Positions 9,117 to 17,761 of a stretch of 64,000 nt of DNA are shown one piece after another (the first letter of the stretch is position 1; every line of letters starts with the position of its first letter). The notes below the pieces were generated by a model, which made no database searches, had not been told where the DNA came from, and saw nothing but the letters and a program-made list of their open reading frames with translations. The position numbers and the translations under genes are program-made. The DNA is from an uncultured Bacteroidales bacterium (GTDB lineage: Bacteria > Bacteroidota > Bacteroidia > Bacteroidales > P3): the NCBI GenBank assembly GCA_910578275.1, contig CAJTPR010000001.1, forward strand, positions 186,001 through 250,000, given 5' to 3'.

Positions 9117-9187
9117 GATGCTCTGCGTCTTGAGGTTTTAAACCCGCATTCCAAACCGCCGTCCGGCCGCTTGAAACCCGGAAGTCA

Positions 9188-9195
9188 CAAATATA
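9188..9195 (-). promoter_or_regulatory. Possible -7 box for the kinase-trmB-porin unit
   Basis: TATATTTG on the minus strand, matching TAnnTTTG, just past the terminator of the upstream FKBP gene. Transcription would start near 9181. No TTTG is seen at the expected -33 distance, so support is partial. Confidence 0.42.
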
Positions 9196-9200
9196 CGGGA

Positions 9201-9242
9201 AAAAGCGCATATCCGTGCGTCAAACCGCCGATATGCGCTTTT
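9201..9242 (-). terminator. Terminator of the FKBP gene
   Basis: A perfect 12-bp inverted repeat (9201-9212 with 9231-9242, AAAAGCGCATAT and its complement) with an 18-nt loop. On the minus strand the stem ends in a T tract, 19 nt after the FKBP stop codon. It marks the end of the BatA-parC-prmC-kinase-FKBP run. Confidence 0.75.
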
Positions 9243-9260
9243 GCCGGTCACAAGGCACAC

Positions 9261-9935
9261 TTATTTCCGAGGATTGACCCGGATCAGTTCCACTTCGAAG
9301 ATCAACGTCGAACCACCGGGAATGGGGCCGTTCCCCCCATCGCCGTATGCCAGGTCGGAAGGAATGTAGAAAACGGCCTTGCCGCCTTCCTTCATGAGTT
9401 GCAGGCCTTCCGTCCAACCGGCAATCACGCCGTTGAGCGGGAAGGAAACCGGCTCGCCGCGTTCCACCGAAGAATCGAATACGGTGCCGTCGAGCAACTT
9501 GCCCGTATAGTGCACGAGCACCTCGTCGGTAGCCTTGGGCGAAGCGCCCTTGCCTTTCACCGTTTCCTTGTACTGCAAGCCGCTCGCCGTCTGGCGCACT
9601 TCCTTGTCGTTCTTGAGGTTCTCGGCCAGGAACTGCTTGCCCTTGACCTTGTTTTCCATCGACGTTTCGGAAGCCTGCCGCTGCAACCCCTGCTGCCATT
9701 CGCCCAAAATACGTTGTATTTCGGCTTGCGAATAACCGCTCGGCTGCTTTTCGAGCGCGGTCCGCACGCCTTGCAGGAAACTTTCCACATCGAACCGGTA
9801 GGGAATATCCTGCATATTCCGCCCCATCGAGAATCCTACCAGATAACTGGCCGTGTCTTTTACATTCATCGCATTCAGGTTATGAAATCCGGCCATCATC
9901 AAGCCCATGGCCAAAGGCATCAATATCTTCTTCAT
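9261..9935 (-). CDS. FKBP-type peptidyl-prolyl cis-trans isomerase, exported
   Basis: A 224-residue FkpA/Mip-type protein: signal peptide (about 1-22), a helical dimerisation segment with the conserved SYLVGFSMGRNM opening, and a C-terminal FKBP domain (about 120-224) with VHYTGKLLDGTVFDSS, ViaGWTEGLQLMKEGG and PSDLAYGDGG. It should help fold proteins in the periplasm. The gene lies 14 nt after the sugar kinase gene and is the last in its operon, followed by a terminator. Confidence 0.93.
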   Translation of the reverse strand: MKKILMPLAMGLMMAGFHNLNAMNVKDTASYLVGFSMGRNMQDIPYRFDVESFLQGVRTALEKQPSGYSQAEIQRILGEWQQGLQRQASETSMENKVKGKQFLAENLKNDKEVRQTASGLQYKETVKGKGASPKATDEVLVHYTGKLLDGTVFDSSVERGEPVSFPLNGVIAGWTEGLQLMKEGGKAVFYIPSDLAYGDGGNGPIPGGSTLIFEVELIRVNPRK

Positions 9936-9949
9936 CTTTCGTCAATATG

Positions 9950-10843
9950 CTAACTGAAATCGTCCGCCTCGAACGTGCGTTCGCGCAACAGGCCGCCTAT
10001 CAACGGCTTGTAATGCGCTACCAGGCCGTCCATGGGCGACTTGAGCACCTTGCCCAGTTCCAGGCCGCATTCCTTGGCCGCCTCGCGCAGGATTTCCTGC
10101 GAGAAATAAGCGACGGAACCCACCATGTTCAACGGATAACGCTCCGCCGTCTGGCCGTAGGGAAGCACCTGGGTCCGGAAAAAGGCGAGAAATTGCGTCA
10201 TGAGCACTTGACGGACATACGGATGCGAAGTCCTTCCGTCCGAAAAGACCGCCATCTCGCCCAGAAAACGCGAGACGGACGGACCGTGATAGACCTTGTC
10301 GATGACCTCGTGGACGGGATAAGGACACAAGGGAGCGAACTTGTCGCGCAATTCCTGCGGCATGGCGCCCCGCAGGTAATCGGAAAGGAAATGAGCGCCT
10401 ATGCGCGCCCCGCTGCCCTCGTCGCCCAAGATAAAGCCCAAGGAAGGGACCTTCGTCGATACATGTTCGCCGTCGTAGAAGCAAGTGCTCGTGCCCGTGC
10501 CCAGGATGGCCACCATGCCGGGGCGCTTGCCGCACAAGGCCAATGCCGCACCGGCCAGGTCGCTGTCCAGGCTCACGTCCGCCTTGGGAAAGAATTCTTC
10601 CAAGGCCGTCTGCAAGACGCCTTTCTTGGCATTGTCGGCGCAACCCGAGCCGTAAAAGAAAACGTACTTCACACGATGGTTGTCGATAAAGGGATACAAG
10701 TCCTTTTCGAGGCACAGCCTTATGCCCTCCTCGTCGACAAGATACGGGTTGAGGCCGCCGGTAAACACCCGCTTCTCCTCTCCCGACTCGTTCAGGAAAC
10801 ACCATTCGGTCTTGGTGGCGCCGCTATCTACGATCCCTATCAT
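9950..10843 (-). CDS. BadF/BadG-type sugar kinase, N-acetylglucosamine kinase-like
   Basis: A 297-residue ASKHA-fold kinase. Visible motifs are the phosphate-1 loop GIVDSGATKTEW at the very N-terminus, the phosphate-2 loop ILGTGTSTCFYDG and GDEGSGARIG. These fit the BadF/BadG/BcrA/BcrD ATPase family, whose short bacterial members act on N-acetylglucosamine or related amino sugars from cell-wall recycling; substrate is inferred from the family. The ATG at 10841-10843 was chosen because it puts the P-loop in its normal place, and it overlaps the prmC stop as ATGA. Confidence 0.82.
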   Translation of the reverse strand: MIGIVDSGATKTEWCFLNESGEEKRVFTGGLNPYLVDEEGIRLCLEKDLYPFIDNHRVKYVFFYGSGCADNAKKGVLQTALEEFFPKADVSLDSDLAGAALALCGKRPGMVAILGTGTSTCFYDGEHVSTKVPSLGFILGDEGSGARIGAHFLSDYLRGAMPQELRDKFAPLCPYPVHEVIDKVYHGPSVSRFLGEMAVFSDGRTSHPYVRQVLMTQFLAFFRTQVLPYGQTAERYPLNMVGSVAYFSQEILREAAKECGLELGKVLKSPMDGLVAHYKPLIGGLLRERTFEADDFS

Positions 10844-11754
10844 CTTTCTTGTGCTGAATAATCCCGCGAAGATACGTTTTTTGACGCGATTTTGAAGCCC
10901 CGCAACATCCGGGGCCTTCCATGAAGGTCTTCCCGCACGCTTACGTCCGCAAAGCCCGTTTGTTCGAACAAGGCCTTGCATTCCCCGGGAAAAGCCTCGT
11001 TGATTTCCGCCATCACGCATCCGCCTGTGCGCAAGACGTCCATGGCGATCCGGGCCACGAAACGATAGAACCTCAACGGGTCGTCTTCCGGCACGAACAA
11101 GGCCGGATGCGGTTCATGACGCAGCACGTTGTCGTGCATCAGCGCCTTTTCCGAAGGACGGACATACGGGGGATTGGAGACGACCAGGTCGAAAGACCGG
11201 TTCCCGACGGATCCGGGAAGCGGCTCTTCGAGTATGTCCTGACGGAAAAAACGGACGTCCGTGCCGCACTTGGCGTTGTTCCGGCTTGCCGTTCGCAAGG
11301 CAGGCAAGGAAATGTCGCAGGCGAACACTTCCGATTCAGGGCGTTTTTTCGCCAAGGCGACGGCTATCGCGCCGCTACCCGTGCAAAGGTCGAGAATGAC
11401 CGGCCGCGGCACGAGGCGCAAAGTATCTTCCGCCCACAATGCCAACTCTTCCGTTTCCCCGCGCGGAATCAGCACCGAAGGATCCACCTCCAGTTCCAAG
11501 TCGAGGAAATAAGCCTTCCCGAAGACGTATTGGACAGGTTCGCCTTGCCTTAGACGCGAAAGGACGGATTCGAAAAGACGCGCGGCCGTATCGTCCAACG
11601 GTTCATCCAGGCATTCGGTCAGTTGACGGCGTTCCTTCCGCAGGATTTCTTCCGCCGTCCAATAAAACAGCGCGTCCGCTTCCCGGCCGTCGTGAATCAC
11701 GGACAACGTCCGCCGGTACTCTTCCCTTATCCGTCGCAGCGACACCGGTTGCAC
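10840..11754 (-). CDS. prmC: Release factor glutamine N5-methyltransferase
   Basis: Methylates the GGQ glutamine of class I peptide release factors. The 304-residue product has an N-terminal helical domain, the SAM motif VILDLCTGSGAIA and the catalytic NPPY (in VVSNPPYVRPSE), with LIPRGETEELALWA before it as usual in PrmC/HemK. Its stop overlaps the start of the kinase gene by 4 nt, and it starts 19 nt after parC ends, so it is co-transcribed with both. Confidence 0.93.
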   Translation of the reverse strand: MQPVSLRRIREEYRRTLSVIHDGREADALFYWTAEEILRKERRQLTECLDEPLDDTAARLFESVLSRLRQGEPVQYVFGKAYFLDLELEVDPSVLIPRGETEELALWAEDTLRLVPRPVILDLCTGSGAIAVALAKKRPESEVFACDISLPALRTASRNNAKCGTDVRFFRQDILEEPLPGSVGNRSFDLVVSNPPYVRPSEKALMHDNVLRHEPHPALFVPEDDPLRFYRFVARIAMDVLRTGGCVMAEINEAFPGECKALFEQTGFADVSVREDLHGRPRMLRGFKIASKNVSSRDYSAQER

Positions 11755-11773
11755 CTTTGATCCTGAATCAAGA

Positions 11774-14371
11774 CTAAAAGAGATTCAATTGCCCGTCGTC
11801 ATCGGTCTGTCCGTCGCCTTGCACGGGCATGTCCTGGCCGGAGGCCACGTCGGAAGATGCCGCCCCGGCCAGGCTTTCATAGTCGGGATCGGGCTGCACG
11901 GGCTCCAGCCACTCCACCTTCCTTATCGCATGGTTTGAAAGCCTTTTCCCCTTGGCCTTGAATCCTTTCACGGCGATGAATTCCACCGGATCCACCAGCA
12001 GGTCTTCGATTTCCTTCTTGTTCGCCTTGGCATCGAAAACCACTTTCAGCCGCGGGAACGCGTCCAGGCTCAAGCTCACGAAACGACTGTTTTCTTCTTC
12101 CACGAAACTTTGCCGCTTGTCGCCGTCTTCCACCAAAAAGCGTTTTATATACCAGAAACCCGAATGGTTCTCACGATAGACGGCCGTGACCACCCTTTGC
12201 GGGTAATGCTTGGCTATCAAGAACATGTCTTCTTCGAAATGATTGCCCAGATCGAAACTCGTCAGACGCCAGGCACCGGCTTCCATCAAGGTGAGGATAC
12301 GGTCACCGCCCTTGAATTCACCCAGATACTTTCCGCGTTCCTCCACGTTGAGGCGCTTCACCGTCTCGTCGTACCAGATCTTGCGCGCCCCGAGCGTGGA
12401 AACGCCCGCATCCTTGAGGTCGATACGTTTTACGGCGTTGCGCGAAAGGATATTTCCCATGCTCCCGCGTCCCTTCACTGCCAGATCCTTGAAGTCGAAA
12501 TCGAAAGACAGTTTCTTCAACTTGGGCTTGAACCGCAGTTGAACGCGTACCGTCTCGGCCTCCCCGTTGGGATTGGCCGTGAAATAGAGCACCTGGGAAC
12601 CCTTGGTACCCTTGGTCAGGTCGTAGTCCTTGTCGCGCGTGATGCCTCCCACGGCAAAACGTTTGGCATAGGCCACGCCGTCCTTGCCGTCGGCATAAAC
12701 CATGTTGTAGATCGTTCGTTCATCGTTGCGCTTGAAAACGCCCACATGGATGATGTCTTCGCCCACGAATATCTTTTCGCCCGCCTTGACCACCTTGAAG
12801 ATGCCGTTGCGACGGAACACGATGATGTCGTCTATATCGGAACACTCGCACACGTACTCGTCTTTCTTCAGGCCCGTCCCCACGAAACCTTCGGCACGAT
12901 TCACGTAAAGTTTCTCGTTGGTGGCCGCCACCATGTTGGCCTGGATGTTCTCGAAGTTGCGGATTTCCGTCTTGCGCTCGCGGCCTTGGCCGTATTTTTT
13001 CTTGATATTCTGGAAATAGGCCACGGTGTAATCCACGATATGTGCCAGGTTTTCCTTCACCTGCGCCATCTCACCCTCTATTTCCGCTATCTTTTCATCG
13101 GCTTTCTTGATGTCGAACTTGGAGATCTTACGTACCGGCTTCTCCACCAGACGCGCCACGTCTTCTTGGGAGACCTTGCGCCCCAGCGGCTTTTCAAACG
13201 GCTTGAACGCGCTTTCGATGGCCTTGAGCTGCTCCTCCCATTTGCGGCTGTCTTTTTCGAGCAGGCGATAGAAACGCTCTTCGAAGAATATCTTCTCGAG
13301 CGAAGTGCCGTACCATTCCTCTTGCAGTTCGGCAAGACGGATTTCCAGTTCCTTTGCGAGCAACTGCATGGTCTTTTCGGTGGAAATGCGCAACATTTCC
13401 CTTACGCCCAGGAAACACGGCCGCTGTTCGGAAATCACGCAGGCGTTGGGCGAAATCGACACTTCGCAGTCGGTAAAGGCATACAAGGCGTCGATGGTGG
13501 TATCGGGAGACACGCCCGGCTGCAGATGCACCAGGATTTCCACCTTTTCGGCCGTATTGTCCTCCACCTTGCGGATCTTTATCTTGCCCCTTTCGCCCGC
13601 CTTCAGTATGCTCTCGATAAGCGAGGTGGTGGTGCATCCGTAAGGTATCTCCTGGATGACCAGCGTCTTCTTGTCCATCTGGCCTATCTTGGCGCGAACC
13701 CGCACCTTTCCGCCACGCAAGCCGTCGTTGTAGTTTGCCACATCCATGCTCCCGCCCGTCGGGAAATCGGGATAAAGCTCGAAATCCGAACCGCGCAGCA
13801 CCTTGATCGAAGCGTCGACGAGCTCGTTGAAATTATGCGGCAAGACCTTGCAGGCCAATCCCACCGCGATGCCCTCCACGCCTTGGAAAAGCAACAAGGG
13901 GAATTTCACCGGCAAAGCCACCGGTTCGCGGTTCCTGCCATCGTAGGAGGGTTTCCATTCGGTGGTCTTGGCGTTGAAAGCCACCTCGAGCGCGAATTTC
14001 GACAGGCGCGCCTCGATGTAACGGGGAGCGGCGGCCGAGTCGCCGGTAAGGATATTGCCCCAGTTTCCCTGGCAATCGACAAGAAGGTCCTTCTGCCCCA
14101 GCTGGACCAACGCGTCGCCGATGGAAGCGTCGCCGTGGGGATGATACTTCATCGTGTTGCCCACCACGTTGGCAACCTTGTTGTACCTGCCGTCGTCCAG
14201 TTCGCGCATGGAATGGAGAATACGCCGCTGCACGGGCTTCAGGCCGTCGGCCAGTTCGGGCACGGCCCTTTCCAGGATGACATACGAGGCGTAATCCAAA
14301 AACCAATTCTTGAACAAGCCAGGAATGGACACTATCCGCCCGGCTTCCCCATCTTCTTTGAGCTCAGACAT
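11774..14371 (-). CDS. parC: DNA topoisomerase IV subunit A (GyrA/ParC family)
   Basis: Breakage-reunion subunit of a type IIA topoisomerase. The 865-residue product shows PELADGLKPVQRRIL, the quinolone-region motif HPHGDASIGDALV (77-89) and the active-site tyrosine Y118 in PRYIEARLSKFA. The C-terminal part has beta-pinwheel-like repeats and an acidic, proline-rich tail ending in LNLF, but no clear GyrA box, which favours ParC over GyrA. No parE is beside it; gyrB is 7 kb away in a separate unit. It follows the BatA-type gene by 3 nt. Confidence 0.85.
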   Translation of the reverse strand: MSELKEDGEAGRIVSIPGLFKNWFLDYASYVILERAVPELADGLKPVQRRILHSMRELDDGRYNKVANVVGNTMKYHPHGDASIGDALVQLGQKDLLVDCQGNWGNILTGDSAAAPRYIEARLSKFALEVAFNAKTTEWKPSYDGRNREPVALPVKFPLLLFQGVEGIAVGLACKVLPHNFNELVDASIKVLRGSDFELYPDFPTGGSMDVANYNDGLRGGKVRVRAKIGQMDKKTLVIQEIPYGCTTTSLIESILKAGERGKIKIRKVEDNTAEKVEILVHLQPGVSPDTTIDALYAFTDCEVSISPNACVISEQRPCFLGVREMLRISTEKTMQLLAKELEIRLAELQEEWYGTSLEKIFFEERFYRLLEKDSRKWEEQLKAIESAFKPFEKPLGRKVSQEDVARLVEKPVRKISKFDIKKADEKIAEIEGEMAQVKENLAHIVDYTVAYFQNIKKKYGQGRERKTEIRNFENIQANMVAATNEKLYVNRAEGFVGTGLKKDEYVCECSDIDDIIVFRRNGIFKVVKAGEKIFVGEDIIHVGVFKRNDERTIYNMVYADGKDGVAYAKRFAVGGITRDKDYDLTKGTKGSQVLYFTANPNGEAETVRVQLRFKPKLKKLSFDFDFKDLAVKGRGSMGNILSRNAVKRIDLKDAGVSTLGARKIWYDETVKRLNVEERGKYLGEFKGGDRILTLMEAGAWRLTSFDLGNHFEEDMFLIAKHYPQRVVTAVYRENHSGFWYIKRFLVEDGDKRQSFVEEENSRFVSLSLDAFPRLKVVFDAKANKKEIEDLLVDPVEFIAVKGFKAKGKRLSNHAIRKVEWLEPVQPDPDYESLAGAASSDVASGQDMPVQGDGQTDDDGQLNLF

Positions 14372-14374
14372 CGA

Positions 14375-16462
14375 TTACTTTTTTTTGACGCGTAACAGAA
14401 CGGTTTCAAAAAGGGCAAAAGCCAACGCGAAAATAAGGAAAACTTTCCACAATTCCCTTCCTCTTTCCATGCGTTCCACGCTCTTGGAAAGGTCGATCCT
14501 GTCGGGGTTCATGACAAATCCGTTTCTCATGCGCAAGGCTCGCAGACGATCCCGCAAGGCGGCCTCGTCCATGCATTCCCGGCCCGATTCGGCGCGATCG
14601 TAATTGAAAGATACGGGAATGCCGTCCGACTGTCCGTCGGAAAGGACGTAGTTGCCCGCCTCGAGCAAGGCGTCGTGCAGGAAAAGCACCGTTTCCGACC
14701 CCACCCTGCGCAGGGAGGGAATCAGGTCGAAACCGGGACGGTCGACCGAGAGCAGATGGCAAAGCGCGCCCTCCGGCTTGCCCAGGAACAAGGCCGAAGG
14801 AAAATACAACTTCTTTTCACCCGTTTCGTGGTAGAGTCCGCCCGAACCGCCGTGGTACAAGGCCATGTCGAGCAAGGCCACCACGAACGTGTAATGCCGC
14901 TGGAAATCGGTATATTCCCCTTCCAAGGGGGAGGCGAGCAAATAAAGCAGCCCTTTGTCCACCTGGCACACCTGCAGGAAACCGGCATCCCGCACGGCGG
15001 TTTCCCGGCTGAATCCCATCAGGTCGCGACAAGGAACATCCATCGAGGACGGCAACGGATAATGTCCCCGCGTAAAAGGCAAATCCGCGTTCCTGCCCGC
15101 CGAAGAGAACGCCAACGAGAAAACAGGGTGTTCGACGTCAAGGCGTTTCACGGGCCGGTCCTCCACGACGAACGGTGCCAAGGCGGCACCCGTCAAGTCG
15201 CGGCAAATCCGTTCGTTCGGAATGAACGCCGCCCCGTCCGCGGACGGGGCGCAAGGAATCAGGAACAGGCTGCCGCCCGCCCGGACGAACCGCCCCGTCT
15301 CGCTCACGAGTGCCGAGGGCCATTGCCGCAAGGCATCGGCGACAATCAGGTCGGCCGTTCCCAGACTGCCGTAATCGAGGCTTCCCAGCGGCACGCGGCG
15401 ATAGTCGAAAGCCGAATCATGCGCGAAAACCCGGGAAACGGCCCGGGAGGGATTTTCCTCGAAAAGATGTATCACCGTGATCTTGGGAGCCACCCGCAAA
15501 CTGAAATACAAGCGATCGTCGAAGCGCACCGGATAATCGGGAATTTCCACGAACCCTTGCAGGTTTCCGCCGGTTCCGAGAAACAAGGGAAGCACCACTT
15601 CCTTCTTCTGCCCCGGTGCCAGGTCTACCGGCCATGCACCCGCCTGCCGTCCTTGTACGAACAGCCGCAAGGGCAACTGCAACCGTTCCTTGCTCGAACG
15701 GTTCCGCAAGAAAACCCGCAAAGGCGTTTCCCGTCCCGCCTGAAGTACGGGCATGTCCAAGGAAAGCGAATCCAGGCTGACATTGGCATGTTCCTCTCCT
15801 TTCACGGGTACGAACACGTACCGTGCCGCGGAGTCCGGGGCTCCCGTCCAATCGAAACCGGTTTCCTGGCAATCGGAAACGTAGTAAAAAAGCCTCGATA
15901 CGGCAGGAACGCCCGCTTGCTCGAAAAGCGCCTGTTGACGTGCCACGACCTCCGACAGGGAACGGGTGGCCGGACAAAAGTCTACCTGCCTCAATTTGTC
16001 CAAGATCTCGCCGGGACTGGAAAATGCCTGGTCTTCGCCCTTGAATTCGTTGGTGAGCAACTGCACGCGCGCATCAGGCGGAAAGGCCTGCAAGATACGT
16101 TCCGCTTGTTCCTTGGCCTTGTCGAGCAATACGGAACGGCCGGCGGGGGCCTGCATCGAAAAGGAATTGTCCAGATAGAGGCTGACGCTCGTCCGGCCGC
16201 CGACCGGCATCGTGCCGGAATCTTCAGGCAGATAAGGCCTGGCGAACGCGAAAACGAGACAAGCCACCGTCAACACGCGCGAGGCCAATACCGCGTATTC
16301 CCTCAGGCGTGCCTGGCGTCTGTTCCTGGCGTCTATTTCCTGCAAGAGGCGCACATTCGAAAAATAGACCTTCTTGTAGCGTTGCCAGTCGAAAAGATGC
16401 ACCAACACGGGAATCAGCGCGGCAAAAAGGAAATACAGGCAAGCGGGGTTTACGAATCGCAT
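14375..16462 (-). CDS. BatA-type membrane protein with VWA domain
   Basis: A 695-residue protein whose N-terminus FVNPACLYFLFAALIPVLVHLF is the aerotolerance BatA N-terminal membrane hairpin, followed by SNVRLLQEI. A von Willebrand A domain follows, with the metal-site pattern LDNSFSM. The large middle part is beta-rich and periplasmic or GATase-like; a last membrane span (KVFLIFALAFALFETVLL) and a lysine-rich tail end it. Family members sit with BatABD or MoxR systems, but none are seen here; the role is unknown. The ATG at 16460-16462 gives the family N-terminus; earlier in-frame starts do not. It leads the operon with parC. Confidence 0.8.
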   Translation of the reverse strand: MRFVNPACLYFLFAALIPVLVHLFDWQRYKKVYFSNVRLLQEIDARNRRQARLREYAVLASRVLTVACLVFAFARPYLPEDSGTMPVGGRTSVSLYLDNSFSMQAPAGRSVLLDKAKEQAERILQAFPPDARVQLLTNEFKGEDQAFSSPGEILDKLRQVDFCPATRSLSEVVARQQALFEQAGVPAVSRLFYYVSDCQETGFDWTGAPDSAARYVFVPVKGEEHANVSLDSLSLDMPVLQAGRETPLRVFLRNRSSKERLQLPLRLFVQGRQAGAWPVDLAPGQKKEVVLPLFLGTGGNLQGFVEIPDYPVRFDDRLYFSLRVAPKITVIHLFEENPSRAVSRVFAHDSAFDYRRVPLGSLDYGSLGTADLIVADALRQWPSALVSETGRFVRAGGSLFLIPCAPSADGAAFIPNERICRDLTGAALAPFVVEDRPVKRLDVEHPVFSLAFSSAGRNADLPFTRGHYPLPSSMDVPCRDLMGFSRETAVRDAGFLQVCQVDKGLLYLLASPLEGEYTDFQRHYTFVVALLDMALYHGGSGGLYHETGEKKLYFPSALFLGKPEGALCHLLSVDRPGFDLIPSLRRVGSETVLFLHDALLEAGNYVLSDGQSDGIPVSFNYDRAESGRECMDEAALRDRLRALRMRNGFVMNPDRIDLSKSVERMERGRELWKVFLIFALAFALFETVLLRVKKK

Positions 16463-16555
16463 AGGTCCGGGGCAAAAGTATAAAAAATCCCCCATCGGAA
16501 ACAAAACCATCGGTCTGCCGACAATCTCAAGAGGCACGAGAAATGTCCCGAACCG

Positions 16556-17320
16556 TCAAACCTTGCCAAAGGCGGACGATCCGGGACTTGGGGAGAAGCC
16601 GTCGGCTACCGTTCCGAGACCAGCCATTTGAGGCGGGTCAAACGGCCATTCCCCGCATCGATTTCGATGAGATACAGACCGGCGGGAAGTCCGTTTCATC
16701 GCCAAGCAACAAGCAGCATTCACCTGTTCTCGTTCGTCCTTGGCATTCCTCAATCGAAAGGTATAATACCGGATAGATTCTTTTCGTGGAACATCGTCAT
16801 AGCAATTTGACAAACATTCATTCAAAATCTTCGGATCTTCCGACCGATAGCATACTTCGTTTATGACAGGAACGGCTCTTTCGTCCTCCAGAAGCATTAT
16901 CGTTCTTCCGATACGTAGTTTTTCTTCGTCGGAAATATCTTCATGAACACGCTCCAACAAAGCAGGAATGGCATTCTTTGCATCGACCCACACTAAATAT
17001 CGAAGCGCCAACATCCTGAACTCCATAGAAGTGTCGGAAATAGCCGTCTGCAATAGGAAATCCTGCGTCTTTCCACAGGAAACTTCCCCCAACCTGCGTA
17101 ATGCCCGCCATTTCCGATGATAGTCCGTTGTGGTATCATAGACAGCGATGTCTTTTTGAATGATACTGTCAACACAATCCCGTTTCTTGCGTTCCTCTTG
17201 CCATTCCTTTCCTTGCCGCCTGAAGCTCTCGAACCATTGTTGACCGGGTGTTTTTGTTTTTTGGGCATGAGCAAGAATCGAAAGGAAACAAATAAGGTAT
17301 ATGGCAAATCTAATTTTCAT
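16556..17320 (-). CDS. Secreted HEAT-like repeat protein with a rearranged C-terminus
   Basis: About 254 residues from the ATG at 17318-17320, which opens a clean signal peptide (KIRFAIYLICFLSILAHA). An ATG at 17333-17335 in the same frame is coupled to the stop of a 35-residue ORF upstream. After a lysine-rich stretch come helical pairs that look like HEAT repeats (FRMLALRYLVWVDAKNAI, EKLRIGRTIMLLEDERAV). The repeats break off at VNAACCLA; the last 45 or so residues are arginine- and proline-rich and look like an out-of-frame reading of a T9SS sorting domain (16606-16692). The gene is therefore probably truncated by a deletion that fused two unrelated genes. AT-richer than its neighbours. 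Confidence 0.6.
   Translation of the reverse strand: MKIRFAIYLICFLSILAHAQKTKTPGQQWFESFRRQGKEWQEERKKRDCVDSIIQKDIAVYDTTTDYHRKWRALRRLGEVSCGKTQDFLLQTAISDTSMEFRMLALRYLVWVDAKNAIPALLERVHEDISDEEKLRIGRTIMLLEDERAVPVINEVCYRSEDPKILNECLSNCYDDVPRKESIRYYTFRLRNAKDEREQVNAACCLAMKRTSRRSVSHRNRCGEWPFDPPQMAGLGTVADGFSPSPGSSAFGKV
16606..16692 (-). pseudogene. Relic of a T9SS type A C-terminal sorting domain
   Basis: In the frame other than the HEAT-like gene, the minus strand reads GLPAGLYLIEIDAGNGR then LTRLKWLVSER and a TAG stop at 16606-16608. This is the ending of a T9SS C-terminal domain (LPAGxYxxxI, basic last strand). No start or body exists for it; upstream it runs into the HEAT-like gene in the wrong frame. 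Confidence 0.6.
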
Positions 17321-17334
17321 GTCCCCCTTCCTCA

Positions 17335-17442
17335 TTAAAACGTGAGTTGCTTGAAATTGACTCGAATGGACGGATTCCGGGCAAATACATACGATACACC
17401 GAGGACGAAGAAAAAAATCGTCACAAAAGAAATCCTTTTCAT
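17335..17442 (-). CDS. 35-residue secreted peptide ORF
   Basis: Not recognised. From the ATG at 17440-17442 the frame gives a strong signal sequence (KRISFVTIFFFVLGVSYVFA) followed by only 13 residues, NPSIRVNFKQLTF, and a TAA. The stop overlaps the ATG at 17335 as TAATG, so it could be translationally coupled to the HEAT-like gene. It could be a genuine small secreted peptide or the decayed start of a lost secreted gene; the local rearrangement makes the second option serious. Confidence 0.45.
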   Translation of the reverse strand: MKRISFVTIFFFVLGVSYVFARNPSIRVNFKQLTF

Positions 17443-17761
17443 GCTAAACAGTTTTTGTTTTTCTGCTGGCGCGCTTCTTCCGTTTCTTTCCGTTTTTTCG
17501 TTTTTGTTGAACTTCGTGTGAATCAGATTGACAATATACGAAAATTTCCCGAATCAGCCGGCACGGCTCATCGTTTTACGACTTTTTCGTCTTCATGTCT
17601 TTCAGATCCCGAACCGCCGAAACCACGACGGTCAAAACGGGCATTTTGTCATTTTTTGCCGTATCTCTTGCTGACGCCGAAGATACTCCGGCCCGGCAGA
17701 ACCAAACTATCGTTTGCTTCTGCTCTCGACTTTCAGTATCTTTGTTGGTCAGGCTTAACAC
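17443..17761. other. Intergenic region between divergent units
   Basis: About 320 nt without a gene I can support. The right end holds the clear plus-strand promoter for the M23-dxr unit. The left part is AT-rich with T-rich runs near 17450-17510. I see no RNA gene or stable hairpin. Confidence 0.6.
17714..17745 (+). promoter_or_regulatory. Bacteroidota-type promoter for the M23-dxr unit
   Basis: A perfect TTTG at 17714-17717, a 20-nt spacer and a perfect TATCTTTG at 17738-17745. Transcription would start near 17752, so the leader before the TTG start at 17762 or 17771 is very short. Confidence 0.85.

Noticed and set aside
9188..9242. A regulatory RNA from the inverted repeat upstream of the deoxynucleoside kinase
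   Set aside because: The repeat sits right after the FKBP stop codon with a T tract on that side, so a terminator explains it.
12110..14395. A 761-codon open frame opposite parC
   Set aside because: Same cause; the opposite strand carries an intact topoisomerase IV subunit with its active-site Tyr.
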